Origin: Pontibacter korlensis
GTDB taxonomy: Bacteria > Bacteroidota > Bacteroidia > Cytophagales > Hymenobacteraceae
Direction of reading: 5' to 3'
Length of the DNA: 64,000 nt
Assembly (NCBI RefSeq): GCF_000973725.1
Contig: NZ_CP009621.1
Location: forward strand, 3,651,001 to 3,715,000
Shown: positions 20,606 to 28,494 of the stretch, piece after piece
Layout: each line of letters begins with the position of its first letter
How positions within the stretch are numbered: position 1 is the stretch's first letter
Notes under the pieces: model-generated
Seen by the model: only the letters and a program-made list of their open reading frames with translations
Told to the model about the DNA's origin: nothing
Databases searched by the model: none
Made by a program: the position numbers and the translations under genes

Positions 20606-21997
20606 ATGGTTGAAGGGACAAAAAGGATCATAACAGATCTTGTGCTGGTCGTTTCTGGCACAGGGCATTATCAGGAGTTTGAGACAGGTTCGATTTCTGA
20701 TCTTTATATGCAACATGATAGCCTGCCGCATTTAAGCCTTATTCTTCCAGAGAGTATTGTTGCTGAGCTATTAGATGCCGTCAGAGCTGCGACTGAGAAA
20801 GGTGCTATACATATGGTGCGTTACTCGTTAGGCCTTGGATCGAACGAAGAGTACTTTGAGGCCAAAGCTATACCCTTAAATGCTAGCTATGTTCTCCTGC
20901 TGATACAAAATGTCACAACGCATGAAATGAATAAAAAGGCACTGTATCAGCGAAACGCCCTGTTGCAGGTTGTAATAGATACGGTTCCTCCGGAGATCAC
21001 TGCTTTTGATAACCAGGGGAATATCATGATCATCAACAGAGCTGCTCTGAAAAATGGAATTGCTGAGGGCATAGATCTTGAAAATGAAACTCTTAACCTT
21101 AAACCTGACGGCAAAACAGCATATGCCGAAGATGAGCTGCCACTGGTAAGAGCCTTCAAAGGAGAGGTGGTTCATGACCAATTAGTTATTAAAAAAAGGG
21201 AAAACTATTACCCCAGAACATATTTGGTTAATGCTGTGCCACTTAAAGATGATGCAGGGCATAGCAATGGCGTTTTGCTGGCAGAGCGGGACGTTACTGA
21301 TATTCAAAATGTACAGCACCAGCTAAAATCTAAAATCAAGGACTTCGATATGTTCATGTACAGAGCATCGCATGACCTGAAGTCGCCGCTTTCTGCCATG
21401 CAGGGTGTAATAGACTTTGCTATAGATAAAACCACTGATAAAGAGTTCTTAGACTACCTGCGGCTGATAAAGAAATCTCATGCGATGCTTTCAACAACTG
21501 TTAACGATCTAATCGGTCTCACACGCATTTCGCAGAAGGAAATAGTACTGAACAAAATCATCTTGAAAGAATTTGTAAGTGATATAGTAGATATACTGCG
21601 GCAAGTGCCTCAGGCAAAGAGCCTGAATATAAAGGCCCTGGTGCAGGACGGTGCTGAATTAACTGCTGATGAAGGATTGCTTAGAGCTGTTTTACAAAAT
21701 CTTATTTGTAATGCCATCATACACCACCGCCCTGAAGGTGAGGACCGCTTTGTGCTGGTAACAGTTATCAGTCAACCCAAAAGTGTATTTATAGAAGTAA
21801 TTGATAATGGGCTAGGGATGCCTAAGCCTGTTCAGGAAAAAGTTTACGATATTTTTTACAGGGCAAATCTCAGTGTGGCAGGTTCTGGTCTTGGCCTTTT
21901 TATAGTTAAACAGGCCATAGAAAAGATGGGAGCCTCCATCAAACTTTTAAGTGAGGTAGGTGTAGGTACAACATTTAGTATTACGATTCCAAGATAA
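20606..21997 (+). CDS. Cytosolic PAS-domain histidine kinase
   Basis: 463 residues without membrane segments. Two PAS-like regions (about 1-110 and 115-235), a HisKA dimerisation region with MYRASHDLKSPLSAMQG (His near 255), and a C-terminal HATPase with NLICNAIIHH (N box), DNGLGM (G1) and GSGLGLFIVKQ (G2), all intact. It is a soluble sensor, possibly for an internal redox or ligand signal through PAS. The receiver-only protein begins 6 bp after its stop and is the obvious phosphoryl partner. Confidence 0.92.
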   Translation: MVEGTKRIITDLVLVVSGTGHYQEFETGSISDLYMQHDSLPHLSLILPESIVAELLDAVRAATEKGAIHMVRYSLGLGSNEEYFEAKAIPLNASYVLLLIQNVTTHEMNKKALYQRNALLQVVIDTVPPEITAFDNQGNIMIINRAALKNGIAEGIDLENETLNLKPDGKTAYAEDELPLVRAFKGEVVHDQLVIKKRENYYPRTYLVNAVPLKDDAGHSNGVLLAERDVTDIQNVQHQLKSKIKDFDMFMYRASHDLKSPLSAMQGVIDFAIDKTTDKEFLDYLRLIKKSHAMLSTTVNDLIGLTRISQKEIVLNKIILKEFVSDIVDILRQVPQAKSLNIKALVQDGAELTADEGLLRAVLQNLICNAIIHHRPEGEDRFVLVTVISQPKSVFIEVIDNGLGMPKPVQEKVYDIFYRANLSVAGSGLGLFIVKQAIEKMGASIKLLSEVGVGTTFSITIPR

Positions 21998-22003
21998 TTT
22001 TAC

Positions 22004-22405
22004 ATGAAATATTTAAATAAAGTGTTGATCATAGATGATGATGAAGTAAATAATGTCTTCTGTAAGATTGTGATCGAACATTTAGGTATAACAGAAAACG
22101 TAGACTATTTTATGAGCGGACCTGAGGCACTTGATTACCTGTCATCGTGCTTCAGCAATGGAGAGGCTGTTCCAGATCTGATTTTTCTGGATATCAATAT
22201 GCCTTTGATGAATGGTTTTGATTTTCTGAATGCCTATCATGAAATGGGCCTTCAAAAGCGCCTTCCGACTAAAATATCCATGTTATCATCATCAGATATA
22301 GAAGCTGACATAAAAGCTTCTTTGAAATACGAGTGTGTTATAGACTATGTAACTAAACCACTCTCGGAATCAGCGCTGCACAGAATTCTGTCTAAGTTAA
22401 ATTAA
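22004..22405 (+). CDS. Receiver-only response regulator
   Basis: A 133-residue single receiver domain with the acidic pocket IIDDDEVNN near residues 9-17, phospho-acceptor Asp63 in FLDINMPLMNG, Ser in MLSSSD and Lys in VTKPLS. There is no output domain, so it acts as a phosphate shuttle or by protein contact. It follows the PAS kinase by 6 bp and is almost certainly co-transcribed with it. Confidence 0.93.
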   Translation: MKYLNKVLIIDDDEVNNVFCKIVIEHLGITENVDYFMSGPEALDYLSSCFSNGEAVPDLIFLDINMPLMNGFDFLNAYHEMGLQKRLPTKISMLSSSDIEADIKASLKYECVIDYVTKPLSESALHRILSKLN

Positions 22406-22734
22406 TTAAATTTAGATGAAAAAGTGTGGTGCTCGAGGCAAAATCAAAAAGCTCTTCAGAATTAACTGAAGCGCCTTTTAGTAGCCCGTAGGGGTGAAAA
22501 TTACCTACACTGATTGGAGAGTATCTGCAGACGGAAAGTACGTAAACAGGACCCGGTTCTGTCCCTTTTTAAGAGCAATGCATAAGTACTCATGGGTTAT
22601 GGTGCCTACTCTCCGAAAATGACGCTGTCTCCTAAAGAGACATACCAGAGAAAGAGTGGGAAAAGGGATCGTCAACTTGCGCTATGATTTTTCCTGTGAT
22701 TCAGCCCATGCCGATATTAAGTGAAGTTACACCA
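22406..22734. other. Intergenic, 330 bp
   Basis: Sequence between the receiver gene and the broken toxin. No coding pattern seen. Confidence 0.35.
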
Positions 22735-22951
22735 CTTGACGATTCTACTTTCGGGACTATAAGTTAAGCAGCGAAATCTGGAAGTTCAGGGCTCTTTATC
22801 ATGGGCTCCAGTACAAGCTCTTGTCTTCTGGGACAAAACAGAAACACTTGTGCTCGCCACCCATGGTTTCGTCAAGAAAACCAGCAAAGTAGATAAAAAG
22901 GAAATTGGTAAGGCCGAGCGTATTCAGGAAATCTATTTTAAAGAGACATAA
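22735..22951 (+). pseudogene. HigB/Gp49-like toxin remnant
   Basis: Translation across one frameshift gives a HigB-type (phage Gp49-like, RelE superfamily) toxin C-terminus: SSEIWKFRALYHGLQYKLL, then FWDKTETLVLATHGFVKKTS and KAERIQEIYFKET before the TAA at 22949-22951. A single missing T in the TCTT stretch before TCTGGGAC (about 22820) accounts for the shift. The N-terminal half is not recognisable upstream. Family members are ribosome-dependent mRNA endonucleases; this copy is most likely inactive. The antitoxin gene lies immediately downstream, the usual higBA order. Confidence 0.75.
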
Positions 22952-22968
22952 ACATGTAAAGATATTCC

Positions 22969-23265
22969 TTGAGCGAAGCCGAAGACAGGCTTATAGGAGT
23001 GAAAGGAACGCCGGAGCGTGATAAATACGAGTTCGAACTTAAGCTAGAACTGATTGGAGACATGATTCGGGCAGCAAGAAAAGAAAGAAACCTTACGCAG
23101 GAGCAACTTGGGCAGCTTATGGGTGTGAAAAAGGCTCAAATATCTCGCCTTGAAAATAATGCTACTAACGTGACGATAGACACCATTCTAAAAGTCTTTA
23201 ATGCTCTGGAGGCAAAGGTTAACTTTAAAGTAGAATTGCTCAATAGACAAGTGAAAGTTGCCTAA
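22969..23265 (+). CDS. HigA-like XRE antitoxin, start codon region damaged
   Basis: A 98-residue antitoxin with an XRE helix-turn-helix (about 30-85; ARKERNLTQEQLGQLMGVKK then ISRLENN). The natural start appears to be the ATG at 22954, 3 bp after the toxin stop, but its second codon is TAA (22957-22959) where relatives have a Lys or similar codon. Translation could begin only at the in-frame TTG at 22969. With the toxin broken, antitoxin expression is no longer essential, so it may also be decaying. If made, it would bind DNA as a repressor. Confidence 0.78.
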   Translation: MSEAEDRLIGVKGTPERDKYEFELKLELIGDMIRAARKERNLTQEQLGQLMGVKKAQISRLENNATNVTIDTILKVFNALEAKVNFKVELLNRQVKVA

Positions 23266-23528
23266 AAGAACTACAGTGGGTAACCCTGCACAGCCCTAAC
23301 CCTTGCTCCGCTACGGGCTACGGTTGCACCAACACGATAGGGTGTATTCCCCCATATTAGCTATTGACTTCTTCCGCTAACGTTGCTGCGTATTTCTATT
23401 GTATCCCTTGCACGACCGGATTTCAATTGACGCTCTAAAGCGCGTGGGGCATTCTGGTTGGAATGCAGAGCCCTTCTACAACTCTAGAAGAGCTCTGCAG
23501 AGATCATGCAAAGAAGGAGGCGGATATT

Positions 23529-23579
23529 GAGCACCGATACGCTGCAAAAAAGCGTCCTTTCCGCAGCGTATCGGTGCTC
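23529..23579. repeat. Perfect 17-bp inverted repeat
   Basis: Arms 23529-23545 and 23563-23579 are perfectly complementary and GC-rich, with a 17-nt loop. It sits 20 bp beyond the 3' end of the minus-strand conjugation gene. No T run follows on either strand, so it is not a standard intrinsic terminator. It could be a terminator of another kind, a protein-binding dyad or an element boundary. Confidence 0.7.
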
Positions 23580-23598
23580 GTCCACGACATGAAAGCTA

Positions 23599-24378
23599 TC
23601 AAACAGAGAGCCCCTTCCGGCGGGACTGCCGTTTTTCTGCCTCCTCTTTCAGAGTGTTCTCAGCCTTATTAACCTGCTGCTGTTTTTCCGGCTCCTGCTT
23701 TTGCTCTTGCCGCTGTATCGTCTCCCGCATCACCTGGCGGCGCTGCTCACTGTAGACGTTGAGGGTTTTGAACTGGGGGTTTGCCTCAATAAATCGCTTC
23801 ACTTCAGACCCTTCCTCCATCGCTGTGACCAGGTACTGGTTGCCTTTCCTTAGGGAGTAGAGCAGCAGCTCCTTTTGCTGCGGGTCCTGCAGATCCTTGA
23901 TATGAAAACGCTGCAGGGCCTTCTCCAGGTCGTAGCCGTAGTTGTCGTGGTACTGCTTGACTTTGTAATTGCCAGAAGGTTCCCGCGTCTTCAGATCCAG
24001 CTGTACCCAGGCTTTATAGAGCTGCTCCTCCGCCTTGAGCAGTTCCTTGTACACGGAGCGCCCTTGCAGGAGGTTGTAGGCCTCTTTGGTGGTGATGCTG
24101 CCGTTGCGGTTGATGTAGAAGGTATGGCTTCTTTCCTGCTCCAGGTCAGGGGACCGCAGGGTTGCTTCATACTTGTTGAAAAAATACCTGTCGGTCTGGT
24201 CTGAGCGCCGAAAGTGCAGGGTGTGGTCCACCGTGCTGTTGTGGTAGGAGAGCTGCAGGTGGAGCTGAAACTGAGGGGCCTGCAGCTTGAGCTGCTGCTC
24301 CAGGTCGCTGTGAAGTTTCTCACCAAAGCCGGTGTACTTGAGCTCTTCTTTCAGGTAATCGAGGTTTTTGGTGTTCAT
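23599..24378 (-). CDS. Conjugative-element protein of unknown function
   Basis: A 259-residue soluble protein: a globular N-terminal part (about 1-200, with TDRYFFNKYEATL and RNGSITTKEAYNLLQGRSVY) and a Gln/Glu/Lys-rich, probably coiled-coil tail (about 205-259). Proteins of this kind are frequent in Bacteroidota conjugative elements, next to tra genes; the role is unknown. It is the last intact gene of the leftward conjugation block and ends close to a perfect inverted repeat. Confidence 0.65.
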   Translation of the reverse strand: MNTKNLDYLKEELKYTGFGEKLHSDLEQQLKLQAPQFQLHLQLSYHNSTVDHTLHFRRSDQTDRYFFNKYEATLRSPDLEQERSHTFYINRNGSITTKEAYNLLQGRSVYKELLKAEEQLYKAWVQLDLKTREPSGNYKVKQYHDNYGYDLEKALQRFHIKDLQDPQQKELLLYSLRKGNQYLVTAMEEGSEVKRFIEANPQFKTLNVYSEQRRQVMRETIQRQEQKQEPEKQQQVNKAENTLKEEAEKRQSRRKGLSV

Positions 24379-24424
24379 GGATGTATCAGGTTAGCATTTA
24401 AGGAATAGTTTAAAGTCACATCAG

Positions 24425-25249
24425 TTATTCAAACAGCAGGGGGCAAGCCTGGGCCAGGTGTCTGTCACGAGACCGCAGGGTCAGGTGCCTGACCCCGTAG
24501 CGCTCGAGGAGCTCGATGACTCGCTCTCTCCCCGGTCCAAGGGGAAGCGCTCCAGGGCAAATAGCAAAACCTTCGCTTCCCCCGGTGCCACCACGGCGTC
24601 CCGCGTGCCCCAGGCATAGCAGGGATGCAGCTGGACTTCCTGCGTGGCTGTACGCCTGGCCTGCTGCCTGTCGCGTGTGGCAAAGCGCACCGCCTCCAGT
24701 TCAAAAGGCAGGGTGGAGGCATTACGGAGCACCAGCCGGTAGAAGAGGGTGTTTCCTTTTGTATAGAGACCTTCCAGCGCCACCTTGATGCCGCCGCTCT
24801 TGTCTTGAATGCCGCGGTAAAACCGCACTTCATGAATGAGTTGGCGGGTGATGCTTTCCAACTGGCCCGCATGCAACCGATTTTCCGGCAGCAGTACGGA
24901 AGCTGTGACCGCAGGAAGCGTCTCGAGGGTGAGCAGGGGCTCAGACTGAGCGGAGGCATAGCGTGCGGGGAAGCTGTAGAGCTTGCCATCTGTGGTGATC
25001 ACTGTCAGGTTCGTGCCGGGGAAGTTCTCCCGCGCTCCCTTGACCTGGAGCACGTTGGCTGTCTGCTCGGGAACCTGTGCCTGGACATCGCCACTCCCCC
25101 TGTCCACACTCAGAATGGGGTAGGGGAAGATGAGGCTGGTGGTCTGGCGGGTGCTCAGCTCCAGCAGGGGCAGTGCAGTAGGTTGGGCATAGGCCTGAAA
25201 CTGTAGCAGGAGCAGGCACAGGAAGATAAGAAAGCTGATTTTTTTTCAT
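24425..25249 (-). pseudogene. traN: Conjugative transposon protein TraN, frameshifted
   Basis: The central frame (24481-25107) shows TraN features: FPGTNLTVITTDGKLYSFP, then LHPCYAWGTRDAVVAPGEAK. The start is in another frame: from the ATG at 25247-25249, removing one A from the eight-A run (25239-25246 on the + strand) gives an export signal with a FLIFLCLLLLQFQAYAQP core, in frame with TraN. Near 24512 a second shift restores a plausible tail (RVIELLERYGVRHLTL) ending at 24425. TraN is part of the envelope-spanning mating channel. The copy is either broken or affected by two indel errors. Confidence 0.72.
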
Positions 25250-25291
25250 GGTATGGTCTGTTTGTAGGTGGAAAAAAGACGTGTAGGGTGA

Positions 25292-25839
25292 TTAGCGGTT
25301 TTGCAGGAGCAGGCAGTGACCGGCCTTCACCGTCACTTTCACCTGCCGTGTCTGGCGGTTGAGCATGTCCCTGCGGCGGTGAGGGGAAAGGAGAGCTTGG
25401 AGGGGCTGTGTTCGAGCAGGTAACGCTGCACCGCCTGCCTTTCCTCAGAAGTAGGCATGTGGCGCTCGTCTAGCAGGTGCAGGAGCGAGAGGAACTCTTT
25501 TTTGCCCATGCGTGCCTCGACGGCACTCTCCAGCAGGGCACCTACCGCTTCCAGGATGGCCGCGGCCTCCGAAGGGAAGGGCTGTTCTGGCCGGGCAGGT
25601 GCTACCTGCAGGTCGTTAGCCGCAGAGAGGGGAGGTGCCGCCTCCGGTAAGGCGGCACCCAGGATGGACTCCTGCGAGGGGGATGGCCGATGGGCCGGCA
25701 GGCCTGCCCGAACAAAGAGGCGCCCGAGTTGGCGCTTGATGTCGTGTCTGTAAAAGAGCAGCAGTGTGGCCAGGTAGTAGAGTGCCAGGGCCGCGCCGGT
25801 AGCCTGGAAGAAGTGGGACCAGGAAATGTTGTCAAGCAT
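25292..25839 (-). pseudogene. Conjugation-region membrane protein, C-terminal frameshift
   Basis: The main frame (25339-25839) begins with one membrane helix (GAALALYYLATLLLFYRHD) and continues with an Ala/Pro-rich linker and a helical region (FLSLLHLLDERHMPTSEERQ). It then ends in a low-complexity tail that looks out of frame. A shift near 25380 gives the tail RDMLNRQTRQVKVTVKAGHC, ending at 25292. I cannot assign a Tra letter. Its position directly before traN on the same strand supports membership in the same mating module. Confidence 0.6.
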
Positions 25840-26065
25840 GGCTTTTTAGGTTTTAGCCCAACGCCCCGTGCGGCGGGCTTGGTGAGACAAAAGTGGACAG
25901 CGCCGCAGCCCCTTCTTCACAAGGCCTCCCTGACTTGGGAAATTTTTTTAGAAAATAAATGCCAAACCCTCCTTCCATATAACCACCACTACCAAGGGGT
26001 GGGTAAGAGGGAAAGTCCACCGGACCTTTTCCATATATGCACGCCCTTTGCCGCGGGTGGTGGCC
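25840..26065. other. Intergenic within the conjugation remnant
   Basis: About 225 bp between the membrane protein and the RteC gene. No gene seen. Confidence 0.3.
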
Positions 26066-26914
26066 TCAGGCCCCGTCCAGCGTATCCATGCGGTGCAGCA
26101 GGCGCTCGCGCATCAGGTCCAGGAACTTGGTGCGGCTGTCTTTCTTGCGCTGGCGCACCTCCTGGAAGGTGCGGTAGACATTGCCCAGCTTCACACCGAA
26201 GAACTTCTCCAGTTGCTCGGTGATCTGGCACAGGTCTGCCGTGCCGTTGTTGATTTGGCCTGACTCATAGAGGCCGTAGGCCAACTCAATGAGGTACACC
26301 TTCGAGCCGGTCCAGGTCATAGCTGGCTCGCTTTGCGGGACGTTCAGGTCAAGCTGCCCCTGCTCCAGCCGTTGCAGGGCCTGGATCAGGTATTCTCCCA
26401 GGCGGCGGTTGGCTTCCAGGCGGGCCACAATGTAATCGTAGTGGGTGCTGAAGCGGGTGTCGGTATCCACGGCGGAGGTGCAGTACTGGTAGGGCAGGTC
26501 TGTTTTGCCCCGCACAAAAAGGCGGCTGTCCAGGTAGGAGGCCCCGGAGAGCAGGTACTGGTAGAGCTGCACATGGTGGTCGTAGAAGATGCGGATGAGC
26601 AGCAACTCGTTCTCATAATGCCGGCGCAGGTCCTGCAGGCTGCCCAGGGGTTTCTTCAGCTCGATCAGGGCCAGGCGGGCATGGAAGATGAGCAGACTGG
26701 TGAACTTGGGCTTGACTTCCTTGAAGAACAGGATCTCCTCGGCCTCCTCGGCGAAGGTATGGGCGATCACCTGCCGCTTGAGTACATCGATGGCCTTACG
26801 GATGTGCTGCAGGAGACGCTCCTGGCGCAGGGCCGGAGAGGGGAAACGAAGCACCTCTGTTTCCCGGAGCTGCTGCGTGAGCTCGGCATAGAGTTGGTTG
26901 GCTTGCTGTATCAT
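26066..26914 (-). CDS. RteC domain protein
   Basis: A 282-residue, mostly helical protein of the RteC family, which in Bacteroides conjugative transposons controls excision and transfer genes. The C-terminal region carries the family-like pattern SKVYLIELAYGLYESGQINNG, then a winged-helix-like end with RTKFLDLMRERLLHRMD. There is no membrane segment. It appears intact, unlike its traN neighbour, so it may still act on other elements in the cell. It supports reading 23.5-27.4 kb as a degenerate integrative conjugative element. Confidence 0.87.
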   Translation of the reverse strand: MIQQANQLYAELTQQLRETEVLRFPSPALRQERLLQHIRKAIDVLKRQVIAHTFAEEAEEILFFKEVKPKFTSLLIFHARLALIELKKPLGSLQDLRRHYENELLLIRIFYDHHVQLYQYLLSGASYLDSRLFVRGKTDLPYQYCTSAVDTDTRFSTHYDYIVARLEANRRLGEYLIQALQRLEQGQLDLNVPQSEPAMTWTGSKVYLIELAYGLYESGQINNGTADLCQITEQLEKFFGVKLGNVYRTFQEVRQRKKDSRTKFLDLMRERLLHRMDTLDGA

Positions 26915-27136
26915 ATAATTTTACTGTGTTGGTGTAGCATGGACAGGTGGCTCCAGCCGCAAATACGCAGGCACTGGCAAACCCGGGATCCTGCCGCCAG
27001 GCTGCCCGGAGCCGTTTAAAAAGAGGTAAGGAAGCCGCGCCGGGATGTTGGCATATTTTGATGAACCAAGCCAGTAGAGAGGGTGTAGTAGATCATAAGT
27101 TATTGGTATGCAATAATTTATGGTTATTAGTAAAGG

Positions 27137-27394
27137 TTAAGGATGTGATGAACCTTGGGTAAGGATGGAGGCGATGAGGTGCTGTACCTCCTGCTTTACC
27201 TGCCGGTACTGCCGCTGCACGGTTTCCGGATCCACCTGCCGGATACCGGGGATGGGGCGGTAGGCCTTTTCCTCACGGACATGGGCCTGGTGGTCGTTTA
27301 GGATAGAGGCGTGAAAAGCCTTGAGGCTGATGGGGCACGATGTCTCATCGGCCACGGTGCCGACAAACTCGTCCGAGGAAAGGGAGGAGCTCAC
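27137..27394 (-). CDS. Hypothetical protein in conjugation remnant
   Basis: An 85-residue frame with no domain I recognise: a short N-terminal part with SCPISLKAFHASILNDHQ and a helical C-terminal part (ETVQRQYRQVKQEVQHLIAS). Codon use and GC content match the RteC gene. It lies upstream of RteC on the same strand with a 220-bp gap. A truncated regulatory or conjugation gene is possible. Confidence 0.4.
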   Translation of the reverse strand: MSSSLSSDEFVGTVADETSCPISLKAFHASILNDHQAHVREEKAYRPIPGIRQVDPETVQRQYRQVKQEVQHLIASILTQGSSHP

Positions 27395-28494
27395 CTAACT
27401 CGAGATTTTAGTTGACAATAGTCCTAGAAGGGGGAAAGTCTTATTAGCTTCTTTTGCTTTTTGAGTAAAGGTCCAATTCTGGAGTGTTACAGCCGTAGCC
27501 TCCCGAAAGTAGCTTTATGAAAGAAAGTATCTTTATGATAGTCTTGATGCAAGGTATGCCTCATGGAAAAATATGATGCAAGCAGACTATAGCAAGACTA
27601 ACCTGCCTTATAAGCAAATTAAATGGGGAAGTGACTAAGCCCCATAAGTCAGGTCAGCGGCCTTTGGCCTAAACGATATAATTTAAACTGAGCTAAAGCA
27701 AGTGGCCTCCCGTCCAGGTGGCAGTGTGGTGACAAAACATAGTAGAACGTCAGGAGGTGTAGGACCTATCTAATTTCTCGATCTTAACAGATAAGCTCGA
27801 TTTACTTTGCTACAACTTCAGTCACAGCTCTTTTTGCAAAAGGCATCTTATCCCTCCTGCTACATAGCAGATGCGGCCTCTTTATAGTAACAGGTATAAC
27901 GTGCTTGGTGAAATCCTGCTCAGCCGCTACGACCTGTTCGCCTCCTCCGGCCTGAAATCATATTTAGCCACCAAACTGACCAGCATGGAGATAGAGCACG
28001 TGTATAGCTTGCGAGGGCGATCACGCAGGCGGGAGATGTTCTTAACCTGGTAATTTTTCCAAGTCTTGCGGAAGACTTACTAAGGTAAGCCTGTGAGCCT
28101 CTTATCCTATATTACCCTTCTAAAGAAAATAAAGAACAGGTAGGCTCGGCTACAGGTCCTGCTCCCTAGCAAGTAAAGTGTATTGCTATTGACTGACTAT
28201 GACTTCTTGTCTGGCAGCAGGACTCTGCTACCCGCAAGGGTGCATGAGAACTGGTACTGCTGACGCTGGTTACTTTTTGTCTAGGAGAAGGAGGCGTTGG
28301 TGTAACAGTTTTGATTACAAAGGCACATATAAGATATATTTAGATATATCAAAAATGGTAGAGTCATATAAACCGATAACAGATTCGGCGTGAACGCTGA
28401 CCCGGTAGTGTGGGGGCTCTTGTCTGAAGCGGGAGGTAGCTCTCAGAAACATGCCATAGGAAGGGGTTATGGATAAATCAAATATAGAGGCCAA
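27395..28494. other. Long intergenic region with a degenerate repeat
   Basis: 1.1 kb with no intact gene. It holds repeat copy R1 (27970-28099, described separately), which includes the end of a 60-codon frame starting at 27871. A small AT dyad (28333-28339 with 28344-28350, 4-nt loop) lies 145 bp before the barrel gene and could be an operator for it (weak). Confidence 0.45.
27970..28099 (+). repeat. Flanking repeat copy R1
   Basis: About 130 bp that aligns, at roughly three quarters identity by eye, with 37021-37148 in the same orientation. Shared blocks include GGAGATAGAG, TCACGCA, GCGGGAGATGTT and AAGGTAAGC. The left parts share a reading frame (LTSMEIEHVYSLRGRSRRRE here). It probably descends from a mobile element or duplicated gene end. 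The two copies flank system A. Confidence 0.65.

Noticed and set aside
23463..23672. 69-codon frame spanning the inverted repeat
   Set aside because: It runs through the palindrome and overlaps the end of a better-supported gene.
26333..27019. 228-codon open frame opposite RteC
   Set aside because: Antisense to the RteC gene, with no recognisable protein features.
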